Below are positions 37,868 to 46,644 of a stretch of DNA of 64,000 nucleotides, one piece after another. A program made the translations under genes and the position numbers. The notes below the pieces were generated by a model. It had not been told where the DNA came from and searched no databases. It was given only the letters and a program-made list of their open reading frames with translations. This DNA comes from Saprospiraceae bacterium (GTDB lineage Bacteria; Bacteroidota; Bacteroidia; Chitinophagales; Saprospiraceae): positions 19,986-83,985 of the forward strand of contig JADZFD010000074.1 in assembly GCA_020850225.1 (NCBI GenBank), in the 5' to 3' direction. Numbering within the stretch: the first letter of the stretch is position 1; the number at the start of each line of letters is the position of its first letter.

Positions 37868-38899
37868 ATGAAATTTTTCAACTTCTTTACTCAGGAACTT
37901 GCCTTGGATTTAGGCACAGCCAATACACTCATTATTCAGAATGATAAAGTGGTCGTAGACGAGCCTTCAATTGTGGCCATTAATCGCAATACCAATGAAG
38001 TCATTGCAGTTGGTCACAAGGCCATGCAAATGCACGAAAAAACACATGACAATATAAAAACAATCCGACCACTGAAAGATGGAGTTATTGCTGATTTTCA
38101 AGCTGCAGAAGCACTCATTCAGGGCTTGATAGGTATGCTGGGTGAAAAAAGAAGATTTTTTACACATCTTAAAATGGTCATCTGTATCCCATCAGGTATA
38201 ACTGAGGTAGAAAAAAGAGCTGTTTTTGATTCTGCCGATCACGTAGACTCCAAGGAAACCTACCTGATTCACGAGCCTATGGCCGCTGCATTGGGTATCG
38301 GCCTGGATGTGGAGGAACCTGTTGGACATATGATTGTAGATATAGGAGGTGGAACTACCGAAATAGCAGTAATTGCTCTGGCAGGTATAGTGACTGATCA
38401 GTCAATTCGTATCGCAGGTCATGAATTCACCAATGATATCATAGACTATATGAAAAGAAAGCATAATATCCTGATCGGTGAACGTACAGCAGAACAAATC
38501 AAGATCCATGCTGGTGCCGCAATCGCAGATATTCAGGATCCACCTTCAAAATTTGCAGTAAATGGCAGGGATATGCTCACCGGAATTCCTAAACAGGTAT
38601 TTACTACACATATAGAGATAGCTGAAGCACTGGATAAATCCATCGCCAAAATCGAAGAGGCTGTAATAAAAGCACTTGAAGACACACCACCTGAATTGTC
38701 TTCCGACATATACAGAACTGGTATATTCCTTACAGGAGGCGGTGCATTGCTAAGAGGTTTGGATAAGCGAATGTCCGCCAAAACAAAACTCAATGTTCAG
38801 GTGGCTGAAGACCCTTTACGTGCTGTTGTAAGAGGAACAGGTATGGCATTGAAAAATTCTCACAAATATTCATTCCTGATGGATAGGAAAAGCATCTGA
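37868..38899 (+). CDS. mreB: Rod shape-determining protein MreB
   Basis: The bacterial actin that forms membrane filaments guiding elongasome peptidoglycan synthesis. Actin-type nucleotide motifs are visible: DLGTANTLI (phosphate 1, about residues 14-22), VDIGGGTTEIAVI (phosphate 2, near 158) and TGGGALLRGLD (adenosine, near 287). The 343 residues are normal. A short hydrophobic N-terminal helix MKFFNFFTQ can bind membrane. It is the first gene of mreB-mreC-mreD-mrdA. Confidence 0.97.
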   Translation: MKFFNFFTQELALDLGTANTLIIQNDKVVVDEPSIVAINRNTNEVIAVGHKAMQMHEKTHDNIKTIRPLKDGVIADFQAAEALIQGLIGMLGEKRRFFTHLKMVICIPSGITEVEKRAVFDSADHVDSKETYLIHEPMAAALGIGLDVEEPVGHMIVDIGGGTTEIAVIALAGIVTDQSIRIAGHEFTNDIIDYMKRKHNILIGERTAEQIKIHAGAAIADIQDPPSKFAVNGRDMLTGIPKQVFTTHIEIAEALDKSIAKIEEAVIKALEDTPPELSSDIYRTGIFLTGGGALLRGLDKRMSAKTKLNVQVAEDPLRAVVRGTGMALKNSHKYSFLMDRKSI

Positions 38900-38918
38900 T
38901 TTTAAAGTATATTTTTGA

Positions 38919-39743
38919 ATGTACAATGTCATTCAGCTTCTTATAAAATATGGTGCACACATATTGTTTGTTGTGCTGGAATTCATATGCTTCACACTGA
39001 TTATTAACAACAATGATGCTCAGAAAGATATATTCATCAACTCTTCGAGTATACTTACAGGTAAAATTGAAGAACAGCGAAGTAATCTGATTGAGTATAA
39101 TAATCTTAAAAACCTGAATGACAGTCTGCTTAGAGAAAATGCAACGCTGATAGAGAATCTTATCACCATCGATTACAGCAATGATAATATACCACCCGGT
39201 GACAGTATACTATCACAATATAGTCTGATTCCTTCCAAAATAATCAACAGTACCATTAATCTGCGCAACAACTATTACACACTGAATACAGGTAGTCGGC
39301 AAGGTGTCAAACCTGACATGGGTGTAGTAAGTTCTCATACCGGATTGATAGGTATAGTGAGAAATGTATCAGAAAATTTTGCTCATGTTATATCAATTCT
39401 CAACAGACAAACAAAAATATCCTGCGCCATCAAAAACAGGGTTGGTCATGGTACCCTGGTTTGGGACGATATGGATCCGTTAAGGATGACGCTCGGATCT
39501 ATACCCAAGCATGAAAAAATAGCAATAGGTGACACGATAATCACGAGTGGATATTCAACGATATTCCCCCGTGGAATACTGGTAGGAACCATTGAGTCCT
39601 ATACTGTTCCTCCGGGAAGTAACAGTTTTGCTATTACTGTAAAACTTTTCAATGACCTCACAAGTATTAAATACGGATATGTTATTCAAAACCGGTATGC
39701 TGAAGAGCAATCCAAACTAGAAAAGGAGGTAATAAGTGAATAA
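38919..39743 (+). CDS. mreC: Rod shape-determining protein MreC
   Basis: An elongasome protein with one N-terminal membrane helix (about 11-29), a coiled coil (about 45-85) and a periplasmic beta domain that binds PBP2. Family segments include YYTLNTGSRQGVKPDMGVV near 125, GLIGIV, and GDTIITSGYSTIFPRGILVG near 205. The 274 residues fit. It starts 19 bases after mreB and overlaps mreD by 8 bases. Confidence 0.94.
   Translation: MYNVIQLLIKYGAHILFVVLEFICFTLIINNNDAQKDIFINSSSILTGKIEEQRSNLIEYNNLKNLNDSLLRENATLIENLITIDYSNDNIPPGDSILSQYSLIPSKIINSTINLRNNYYTLNTGSRQGVKPDMGVVSSHTGLIGIVRNVSENFAHVISILNRQTKISCAIKNRVGHGTLVWDDMDPLRMTLGSIPKHEKIAIGDTIITSGYSTIFPRGILVGTIESYTVPPGSNSFAITVKLFNDLTSIKYGYVIQNRYAEEQSKLEKEVISE
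39721..39730 (+). promoter_or_regulatory. Strong Shine-Dalgarno sequence for mreD
   Basis: AAAAGGAGGT lies inside the end of mreC, 5 bases upstream of the mreD GTG start. A full AGGAGG match is unusual in Bacteroidota, where ribosomes largely ignore Shine-Dalgarno sequences. It may be a chance result of Lys-Glu-Val codons. Confidence 0.5.
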
Positions 39744-40257
39744 GTATATCTTTCCTAATATTATACGCATTATTGTCATTTTCCTTGTTCAGGTTTTGAT
39801 ATTCAAGCAAATGACTTTCACTGTTGATAATACGATATTTGTTCATTTTCTTATCTATCCTTTGGCTATACTTTTATTTCCTGTAAAAACACCTCGAATC
39901 ATCCTGATGATAACAGGATTTATAATGGGACTAGGATTAGATCTGTTCTATGATTCAGTAGGAATTCATGCTGCAACGCTGGTTTTTACTGCTTATATAC
40001 GCAATATCGTCATTGCTTTTATCGAACCATTTGACAAATACAATGTCATAGATGTTCCAACAATACGTAACCTTGGAATAGGATGGTTTGTAAGTTATCT
40101 GAGCATCCTATTGTTTATACACATCCTTGTTTACTTTAGTATTGAAGCCTTTTCATTTGTGTATTTTTTTGAAATATTTATCAATACTATCTTTAGTTTT
40201 ATTGTTTCTTTTATTATTATAATGCTTTCCCAACTTATATTTAGACCTAAATTCTGA
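39736..40257 (+). CDS. mreD: Rod shape-determining protein MreD
   Basis: A small multi-spanning membrane protein (173 residues, five or six helices) of the elongasome. Identification rests on its position between mreC and mrdA and on the hydrophobic MreD-like pattern, including FIMGLGLDLFYDSVGIHAAT near residue 70. The start is GTG, overlapping the end of mreC by 8 bases, with an AGGAGGT sequence 5 bases before it. Confidence 0.88.
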   Translation: MNKYIFPNIIRIIVIFLVQVLIFKQMTFTVDNTIFVHFLIYPLAILLFPVKTPRIILMITGFIMGLGLDLFYDSVGIHAATLVFTAYIRNIVIAFIEPFDKYNVIDVPTIRNLGIGWFVSYLSILLFIHILVYFSIEAFSFVYFFEIFINTIFSFIVSFIIIMLSQLIFRPKF

Positions 40258-40264
40258 TGTTGTA

Positions 40265-42169
40265 ATGAAAGGACTGGCTAACAGGAGATTCAGCGTTTAC
40301 TACTTTATTATTCTCACATCTGTGGTTTTGATAGCAAGGGTAGCATATTTACAATTGGTATCACTCAAGTATAAAGAACAGGCACAGAGAGTAATACTGG
40401 AACGTCAGTTGGACTATCCTTCACGAGGTCTGATATTTGACAGAAATGGCAAAACACTCGTATATAACAAACCAATATATGTTATCTATGCTACCTATAG
40501 AAAGATAGATCCTAAAATGGATACTACCTTGTTTTGTAATTTACTCGGAATCGATAAATCAACTTTTATTCACAATCTCAATAAAGACTGGAGCAATCCA
40601 CAGTTTCATAAATCATTACCCTTTGTGTTCCTGTCCAAAGTCAATCCAGATCAGTTCGCTGTATTTAAGGAACACATGTATAAATTTCCAGGATTTACAG
40701 CTGTAGAACGAAACATCAGAGGCTACCCTCATCATCACGGTGGACATGTACTTGGGTATCTGGGTGAAGTAGATCAGGCCATCATTGACAAATCAGATGG
40801 TGTTTATATTCCAGGAGATTATATCGGTAAAACAGGTTTGGAAATCGCATATGAAAAAGAATTGAGTGGCATCAAAGGAATACATTATATATTGAGAGAT
40901 AATTTGGGCAGAAGGATTGGCCCATATGAAAATGGCAAATTGGATAGTATGGCCATTCCGGGTGAGGACATTAAAATAAGTATTGATCTGGATCTCCAGG
41001 CATATGCCGACAGCCTGATGATGAATAAAAAAGGTGGTCTCGTAGCTATTGAACCCTCTACAGGTGAAATCCTGGCTATGGTAAGTGCCCCGACTTATGA
41101 TCCTAATTTGCTAATCCTGGATGAAAATCGGAATGTGGGTATGACTAAGTTACTACGCGATACCATCAACAGACCATTAAACAATCGCGCAGTAACCAAC
41201 CGTTTCCCTCCGGGGTCCATCATTAAACCAATAATTTCACTCATCGCATTACAAAAAGGAGTAACCTGGATCAATAGACCTATGAATTGCTTTGGTGGAT
41301 TCAGGTTGAGTGCTACCAAGAAAATGGGTTGTCATGGTCACGCTCCTATACATAATGTTGCAGAAGCTATACAGCATTCATGCAACACCTATTATCTGCA
41401 AATTACCAAGGACTTTCTGGATCAGTATGGATCCAAATATCCCGGCATTGGGCTGGATACATTAGTTTCCTATTTTCACGACTTTGGACTGGGTTCAAAA
41501 TTGGGTATGGATTTTAGTTACGAAGGACAGGGCTTCATTCCCGACAGCAAGTATTATGACAGAGTATATAAAAGAGAAAAATCTGGATGGAAATCCATGT
41601 GGGTACTATCAATAGGAATAGGACAGGGAGAAATGCAGCTGACGACAGTACAAATGGCTAATCTTGCTGCTACTATTGCCAACAGAGGTTACTATATTAC
41701 GCCTCATTTCATCAAACAATATATTTCCGGAAAGCATATTCCTGATCAATATACCCAAAAGCATAAGATGAGAATTGATTCGAAATATTTTTCTCCCGTC
41801 ATTGATGGTATGGAAGCAGTGGTGCTCGCCGGAACAGCACGCATAGCCTATGTCCCAGGATTGGATATTTGTGGTAAAACCGGAACTTCACAAAATCCAC
41901 ATGGCGATGACCACTCAGTATTCTTTGGTTTTGCTCCTAAAAACAATCCAAAAATCGCAGTAGCCGTTTTTATTGAAAATGCCGGATGGGGTGGCGATTG
42001 GGCAGCTCCCATCTCCAGCCTTTTAATAGAAAAATATTTAAACAAGTCTATTAGCCCCACACGTAAATATCTGGAAGAAAAAATGATGAAGGGTTTACTG
42101 AATGTTACATCTGAAAAAATAGTACCGCATAGTGCACAAAAACAGGACTCTGTTCAGTTGACACAATAA
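40265..42169 (+). CDS. mrdA: Penicillin-binding protein 2 (elongasome transpeptidase)
   Basis: A monofunctional class B PBP that cross-links peptidoglycan during rod elongation. A membrane anchor is at about residues 10-28. The dimerisation/pedestal domain contains RGLIFDRNGKTLVYN near 52. The transpeptidase motifs are SxxK in PPGSIIKPII (Ser near 319), SxN in QHSCNTYY near 376 and KTG in CGKTGTSQNPHGDDHS near 535. The length of 634 fits. It is the last gene of mreBCD-mrdA, 7 bases after mreD. rodA, often next, is absent here. Confidence 0.96.
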   Translation: MKGLANRRFSVYYFIILTSVVLIARVAYLQLVSLKYKEQAQRVILERQLDYPSRGLIFDRNGKTLVYNKPIYVIYATYRKIDPKMDTTLFCNLLGIDKSTFIHNLNKDWSNPQFHKSLPFVFLSKVNPDQFAVFKEHMYKFPGFTAVERNIRGYPHHHGGHVLGYLGEVDQAIIDKSDGVYIPGDYIGKTGLEIAYEKELSGIKGIHYILRDNLGRRIGPYENGKLDSMAIPGEDIKISIDLDLQAYADSLMMNKKGGLVAIEPSTGEILAMVSAPTYDPNLLILDENRNVGMTKLLRDTINRPLNNRAVTNRFPPGSIIKPIISLIALQKGVTWINRPMNCFGGFRLSATKKMGCHGHAPIHNVAEAIQHSCNTYYLQITKDFLDQYGSKYPGIGLDTLVSYFHDFGLGSKLGMDFSYEGQGFIPDSKYYDRVYKREKSGWKSMWVLSIGIGQGEMQLTTVQMANLAATIANRGYYITPHFIKQYISGKHIPDQYTQKHKMRIDSKYFSPVIDGMEAVVLAGTARIAYVPGLDICGKTGTSQNPHGDDHSVFFGFAPKNNPKIAVAVFIENAGWGGDWAAPISSLLIEKYLNKSISPTRKYLEEKMMKGLLNVTSEKIVPHSAQKQDSVQLTQ

Positions 42170-42302
42170 ATATCCTGCATTTATTATTTTTTACATTGTA
42201 TAGAGACTTTGTACTGTACTCTGCATATTAAAGATTAATAAATTTTATATTTATTTTGGGGTTGTCAGATAATTGCTATAAATTGCTTTCAAATTATAAT
42301 TG

Positions 42303-44360
42303 ATGGATTCTTCCTATGTATTATTCCATACTTTGTTTACTGATTTTGATATATCTCTTTTCAAAACCGGAAAACATTACCGCCTGTACAATAAGATGGG
42401 GGCGCATCCTATGGTTGTAGATGGTGTAGAAGGTTGTTATTTTTCTGTTTATGCACCCAATGCCCAAAAACTGTATGTAGTCGGGGATTTTAACCAATGG
42501 AAACAGGAAGGATATATGTTGTACAGCCGCTGGGATGCATCCGGAATATGGGAGGGTTTCATACCTGGTGTTACCGTCGGTACCGTTTATAAATATAAAA
42601 TCTATCCCTATAATTTTGGAAGAATCCGAATGAAAGCCGACCCATACGGATACAGAACCGAAAGGCCACCTATGTCCGGCTCAGTAGTTACTTCGCTGGA
42701 CCACGTTTGGCACGATGAAAAATGGATGACCCGGCGCAGAGAATCTTCAGCAATGAACCAACCGGTATCCGTATACGAAATGCATTTTGGCTCCTGGAAA
42801 TGGAACAAATATGCCAACAGACCACTGACTTACGTCGAAATGTCGGACGAATTGATACCCTATCTGCTGGAAATGGGATACACACATGTTGAGTTTATGC
42901 CATTGACTGAATATCCGTACGAACCATCATGGGGTTATCAGGTTACCGGTTATTTTGCAGCAACAAGCAGATATGGTCAGCCCAAAGACCTGATGTATCT
43001 TATAGACAGGCTGCACCAGGCAGGGATCGGCGTTATAATGGACTGGGTACCCGCACATTTTCCTGCTGACGACTATGCATTAGCTACTTTTGACGGTTCC
43101 TGCGTGTACGAACATCCGGACAAAAGAAAGGGATATCATCCGGACTGGAACACCCTGATTTTTAATTATGACAGGGCAGAAGTTAGAAGCTTTCTGATTT
43201 CAAATGCATTCTTTTGGTTTGAAATGTATCATATAGATGGCATCAGAGTGGATGCTGTATCGTCCATGATTTTTCTGGACTACTCCCGCAATCAGGGTGA
43301 GTGGGAACCCAACCAGTATGGTGGAAGGGAAAACCTGGATGCCATATCTCTCGTACAGGAGCTCAATACTGCACTATACAAAAACTTCCCGGGAGTGCAG
43401 ACTATCGCTGAAGAATCCACGGCACATCCCAAGGTATCCAAACCCGTATTTGAAGGCGGGCTCGGATTCGGTATGAAATGGATGATGGGCTGGATGCATG
43501 ATAGCAACAAATACTTTAAACGAGAATTCATATACCGGCGTTATCACCAGAATGATATAACTTTCAGTATCGCATATGCCTTTTCTGAAAATTTTATGCT
43601 GGCACTTTCACACGATGAAGTCGTACATGGTAAATCATCCATGATCGGCAAAATGGCAGGTGATGAATGGCAGAAATTTGCCAATCTTCGTACTTATTAC
43701 AGCTATATGTTTACACATCCCGGTACTAAACTCCTGTTTATGGGTAATGATTTTGCACCGTATACTGAGTGGAATTTTACAGAAGAATTGGAGTGGGAGT
43801 TGCTTCAATACCCATCACATAAAGGTATTAACAGCATAGTCAAAGACCTCAATTTCCTGTATCGGAATGAAAGAGCACTCCATCACTATAATTTTGATTC
43901 AAAAGGGTTCACCTGGGTAGATGCTGCTGATAAACTCAATTCCATACTTATCACACAACGATGTTCAGATGTAAAAAATGATGTACTGATGATTGTACTC
44001 AATCTGAATACAACGCCACATAAACAATATAAAATCGGATTGAATGCCAAACAAGCCTGGAAATTGATCTTTAACTCCGATGATACCATTTATTGGGGAA
44101 GTGGTTATGAAATCGCAACCAATGTCAAGACTATCCGTAAAAGATGGAATGACAGGCCACATACACTATATGTGGATATTCCGCCTTTGTCCGCTACTGT
44201 ATACAGACTGATTTCTTCAGTAGAAGATAAGCCTTTGAAAGAAAAAGGAAGCAAAAAAATTCTAAAACCAGTTATAACTCCTGAAGTAACAACCGTAGAA
44301 GAAATACAACGGGATACCGGCAAAAACCCGGAGGACAGTAATACAAACGATAATGGTTAA
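42303..44360 (+). CDS. glgB: 1,4-alpha-glucan branching enzyme (GH13)
   Basis: Makes alpha-1,6 branches in glycogen. A carbohydrate-binding CBM48 domain covers about residues 35-125 (YFSVYAPNAQKLYVVGDFN), followed by a GH13 barrel. Catalytic residues lie in GIRVDAVSS (nucleophile Asp near 315), TIAEESTAHP (acid/base Glu near 367) and LSHDEVVHGKSSM (stabilising Asp near 435). The C-terminal 50 residues are a charged, probably disordered tail. Start: ATG 42303; a TTG directly before it is in frame. No other glycogen gene is present. It is convergent with the LysE-family gene, 4 bases apart. Confidence 0.95.
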   Translation: MDSSYVLFHTLFTDFDISLFKTGKHYRLYNKMGAHPMVVDGVEGCYFSVYAPNAQKLYVVGDFNQWKQEGYMLYSRWDASGIWEGFIPGVTVGTVYKYKIYPYNFGRIRMKADPYGYRTERPPMSGSVVTSLDHVWHDEKWMTRRRESSAMNQPVSVYEMHFGSWKWNKYANRPLTYVEMSDELIPYLLEMGYTHVEFMPLTEYPYEPSWGYQVTGYFAATSRYGQPKDLMYLIDRLHQAGIGVIMDWVPAHFPADDYALATFDGSCVYEHPDKRKGYHPDWNTLIFNYDRAEVRSFLISNAFFWFEMYHIDGIRVDAVSSMIFLDYSRNQGEWEPNQYGGRENLDAISLVQELNTALYKNFPGVQTIAEESTAHPKVSKPVFEGGLGFGMKWMMGWMHDSNKYFKREFIYRRYHQNDITFSIAYAFSENFMLALSHDEVVHGKSSMIGKMAGDEWQKFANLRTYYSYMFTHPGTKLLFMGNDFAPYTEWNFTEELEWELLQYPSHKGINSIVKDLNFLYRNERALHHYNFDSKGFTWVDAADKLNSILITQRCSDVKNDVLMIVLNLNTTPHKQYKIGLNAKQAWKLIFNSDDTIYWGSGYEIATNVKTIRKRWNDRPHTLYVDIPPLSATVYRLISSVEDKPLKEKGSKKILKPVITPEVTTVEEIQRDTGKNPEDSNTNDNG

Positions 44361-44364
44361 TACT

Positions 44365-44982
44365 CTATACAACACGCATTATAATAAAAATACCAATAAG
44401 CGACAAAATCAGACTTGCAATCTTATGAAACACAGATATATGATGTGGTGTCAAAAAAGTGCTGATCTTTTTGGATAATAATACTTTTAAGGAGTCTGTA
44501 ATCAAAATGGTGGCCAGGATACCTGTGAAAAGTAATATAATTTCCATAGGAATTATATTTGTATGGATAAGTTGGGCAGATAATACTGTTAGCCAAAATA
44601 CAAAGGTAAACGGATTGACAAAATTAACCAGAAATCCCCTCGTAAAGAAGGTAAAAAAAGATCTTTTCCTATCATCATTATTGTCAGCCTCATATCTCCT
44701 GTTTGAAAAAAATGATACTAATCCTACAATGGTTATAATGACTCCTCCTGTAATACCCTGCCAATACACAAACGCAGGACTTTGAAACCAATTACCGGCT
44801 TTTTGAATTCCCCACCATGCCAGTATTATTACAAGGACATCACTGATCCAGATACCTGCAACAGCTGCCATACCAGCTTTTACGCCATATTGCATTGAAA
44901 TTTTTATCAATGTAATAAATATAGGACCAACTAATATAGCCAACGTCAGGCCAATAAGCACACCTTCTGCCAGAAATAACAA
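44365..44982 (-). CDS. LysE/RhtB-family amino-acid exporter
   Basis: A six-helix inner-membrane protein of 205 residues. The N-terminal LTLAILVGPIFITLIKISMQYGVKAG pattern (in parts from about 11 to 36) is the LysE signature, with a conserved proline and glycine. The export substrate cannot be told. The start is TTG at 44982, since no ATG precedes the first helix; a GTG seven codons later is an alternative. It lies 13 bases after pdxA and is probably in its operon. Confidence 0.88.
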   Translation of the reverse strand: MLFLAEGVLIGLTLAILVGPIFITLIKISMQYGVKAGMAAVAGIWISDVLVIILAWWGIQKAGNWFQSPAFVYWQGITGGVIITIVGLVSFFSNRRYEADNNDDRKRSFFTFFTRGFLVNFVNPFTFVFWLTVLSAQLIHTNIIPMEIILLFTGILATILITDSLKVLLSKKISTFLTPHHISVFHKIASLILSLIGIFIIMRVV

Positions 44983-44995
44983 TATCTGTTATAAT

Positions 44996-46048
44996 TTACT
45001 CGTGAATACCTGCTGATTTCTTGGCTTTACGCACTAAAGCATTCTCACGTGAGGAGAAATACTCCGTTCTGTTTCTAACCATATCCAATGCCGTATATAA
45101 GGCTTGAAGAAAGGAAGATGCCGATGCCTCATTTTTTCCGGCTATATCGTAGCCGGTACCGTGGTCAGGAGATGTACGGATAAATGAAAGCCCACTTGTA
45201 ACATTGGTGCCATGACCAAATGTCAGTGCTTTGAACGGTATCAGACCCTGATCATGATACATAGCAAGTATGGCATCAAACTTTTTCCATATACTACTCC
45301 CGAAAAATCCATCAGCCGGATATGGTCCCATAGCAAATATCCCCTGCTTCTTACACTCTATGATTGCCGGAGTAATAAACATGGCTTCTTCATTACCCAT
45401 AAGCCCATTATCAGAAGCATGGGGGTTCATACCCAGCACGCCGATCAGAGGTTTTTCAAATCCAAAATCTTCAATCATAGTCTTATTGAGCGTCATGATT
45501 TTTTCTATGACCAATTCTTTGCTAATTGCCGCAGCTACCTGTGACAATGGCAGATGGTTGGTTGCCAGTGCAATCTTCAGGTCTTCACTTTGCATCAACA
45601 TAAGACTCTTGGAATTATTATCCAAATAAGTAAAAAACTCAGTATGACCCGGATATGGGAATTTAGCCAGCTGCATGGCGTGTTTATTGATGGGTGCTGT
45701 AACTACAGCGTCTATTTGCTTTTCCACTATATCCTTCCCTGCTTTTTCAAGCGCTAACATTGCATATTTGCCTCCTTCTTCAGTGGGTCTTCCCAATGTG
45801 ATTGCAACATTGTCTTCCCAACAGTTTATAAGGTTTATTTTCCCTTCAACCGCCTGTCCAGGATGCTGAATGGAATGAAAAACCATGTTGTTGTTGGCCA
45901 CAATGTTTTTATGATAGGATAGTACTTTATATGATCCGTACACTATGGGTGTAAAATACTCTAACAATTTCGTATTTGACAAGGCTTTTATGATGACTTC
46001 AGGACCTATCCCGTTAATATCACCTATGGTAATTCCGATTTTTATCAT
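44996..46048 (-). CDS. pdxA: 4-hydroxythreonine-4-phosphate dehydrogenase
   Basis: Catalyses the NAD-dependent oxidation in the DXP-dependent pathway of pyridoxal phosphate synthesis. The metal-ligand histidines appear in FPYPGHTEFF (near 137), GMNPHASDNG (near 209) and MYHDQGLIPFKAL (near 265). The N-terminus IGITIGDINGIGPEVI is diagnostic. The 350 residues are normal. A TAnnTTTG promoter lies 46 bases upstream. Confidence 0.96.
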   Translation of the reverse strand: MIKIGITIGDINGIGPEVIIKALSNTKLLEYFTPIVYGSYKVLSYHKNIVANNNMVFHSIQHPGQAVEGKINLINCWEDNVAITLGRPTEEGGKYAMLALEKAGKDIVEKQIDAVVTAPINKHAMQLAKFPYPGHTEFFTYLDNNSKSLMLMQSEDLKIALATNHLPLSQVAAAISKELVIEKIMTLNKTMIEDFGFEKPLIGVLGMNPHASDNGLMGNEEAMFITPAIIECKKQGIFAMGPYPADGFFGSSIWKKFDAILAMYHDQGLIPFKALTFGHGTNVTSGLSFIRTSPDHGTGYDIAGKNEASASSFLQALYTALDMVRNRTEYFSSRENALVRKAKKSAGIHE

Positions 46049-46093
46049 TGAATAAGCTATATAGCTATTTTACTTTTTTTTAAAACAGAAATG

Positions 46094-46101
46094 CAAATGT
46101 A
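46094..46101 (-). promoter_or_regulatory. Candidate promoter (-7 element) for pdxA-lysE
   Basis: The minus strand reads TACATTTG followed by CA, an exact TAnnTTTG match, 45 bases upstream of the pdxA start. Confidence 0.55.
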
Positions 46102-46176
46102 CTAAATTATCATCAAAATTGATGGTCGGTTTGAAGTTTTAAGCATCATATTAATCATCTCAACTCCCAATTTGTT

Positions 46177-46184
46177 TAATTTTG
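46177..46184 (+). promoter_or_regulatory. Candidate promoter (-7 element) for the small membrane-protein gene
   Basis: TAATTTTG followed by CC matches TAnnTTTG and lies 16 bases upstream of the ATG at 46201. With the pdxA element it makes this a compact divergent promoter region. Confidence 0.5.
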
Positions 46185-46200
46185 CCTGAAATTTGTAGTT

Positions 46201-46596
46201 ATGTCGAATTCATTAAAAAATATGCTGGTCATTATATGCTCATTTGTTGCAGGTGGTGGCGTCATTTATCTGGGTGAAGCATTGATTCATACATTCCACC
46301 CGTATTTTACAAATAGTAGTCCTGTGGAATATAATGCTTCAACACTCCCTGCCGGAATTCTGTCATTGATTATTATTTTACATGCTCTTGGCGCTTTTGT
46401 AAGCGGACTTTTACTGAAAAAGTTTCTTATTTCTGCCGATTCCTTTATAATAACTCTCGTGGGACTGGGGTGGACGCTTGTCGGAGTTTCCTCTGTTTTT
46501 AATGAATCTTATCCTGTCTGGTATGCTATTTCTGATACCTGCGTATATCTACCCATGACCATACTCGGCAGCAAATCAGTCGGGAAATGGAAATAA
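46201..46596 (+). CDS. Small four-helix membrane protein, unknown
   Basis: I do not recognise a characterised family. The 131 residues hold four hydrophobic helices: MLVIICSFVAGGGVIYLGEA, TLPAGILSLIIILHALGAFV, then FIITLVGLGWTLVGVSS and ISDTCVYLPMTILGS. The glycine-rich loops resemble many uncharacterised Bacteroidota inner-membrane proteins. It has its own promoter and is divergent from pdxA and convergent with the acyl-CoA ligase, so context gives no function. Confidence 0.75.
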   Translation: MSNSLKNMLVIICSFVAGGGVIYLGEALIHTFHPYFTNSSPVEYNASTLPAGILSLIIILHALGAFVSGLLLKKFLISADSFIITLVGLGWTLVGVSSVFNESYPVWYAISDTCVYLPMTILGSKSVGKWK

Positions 46597-46644
46597 ATTT
46601 CAATTTCCTGTTATTTATCCATCATAATAAAAACTGTATTTAAT

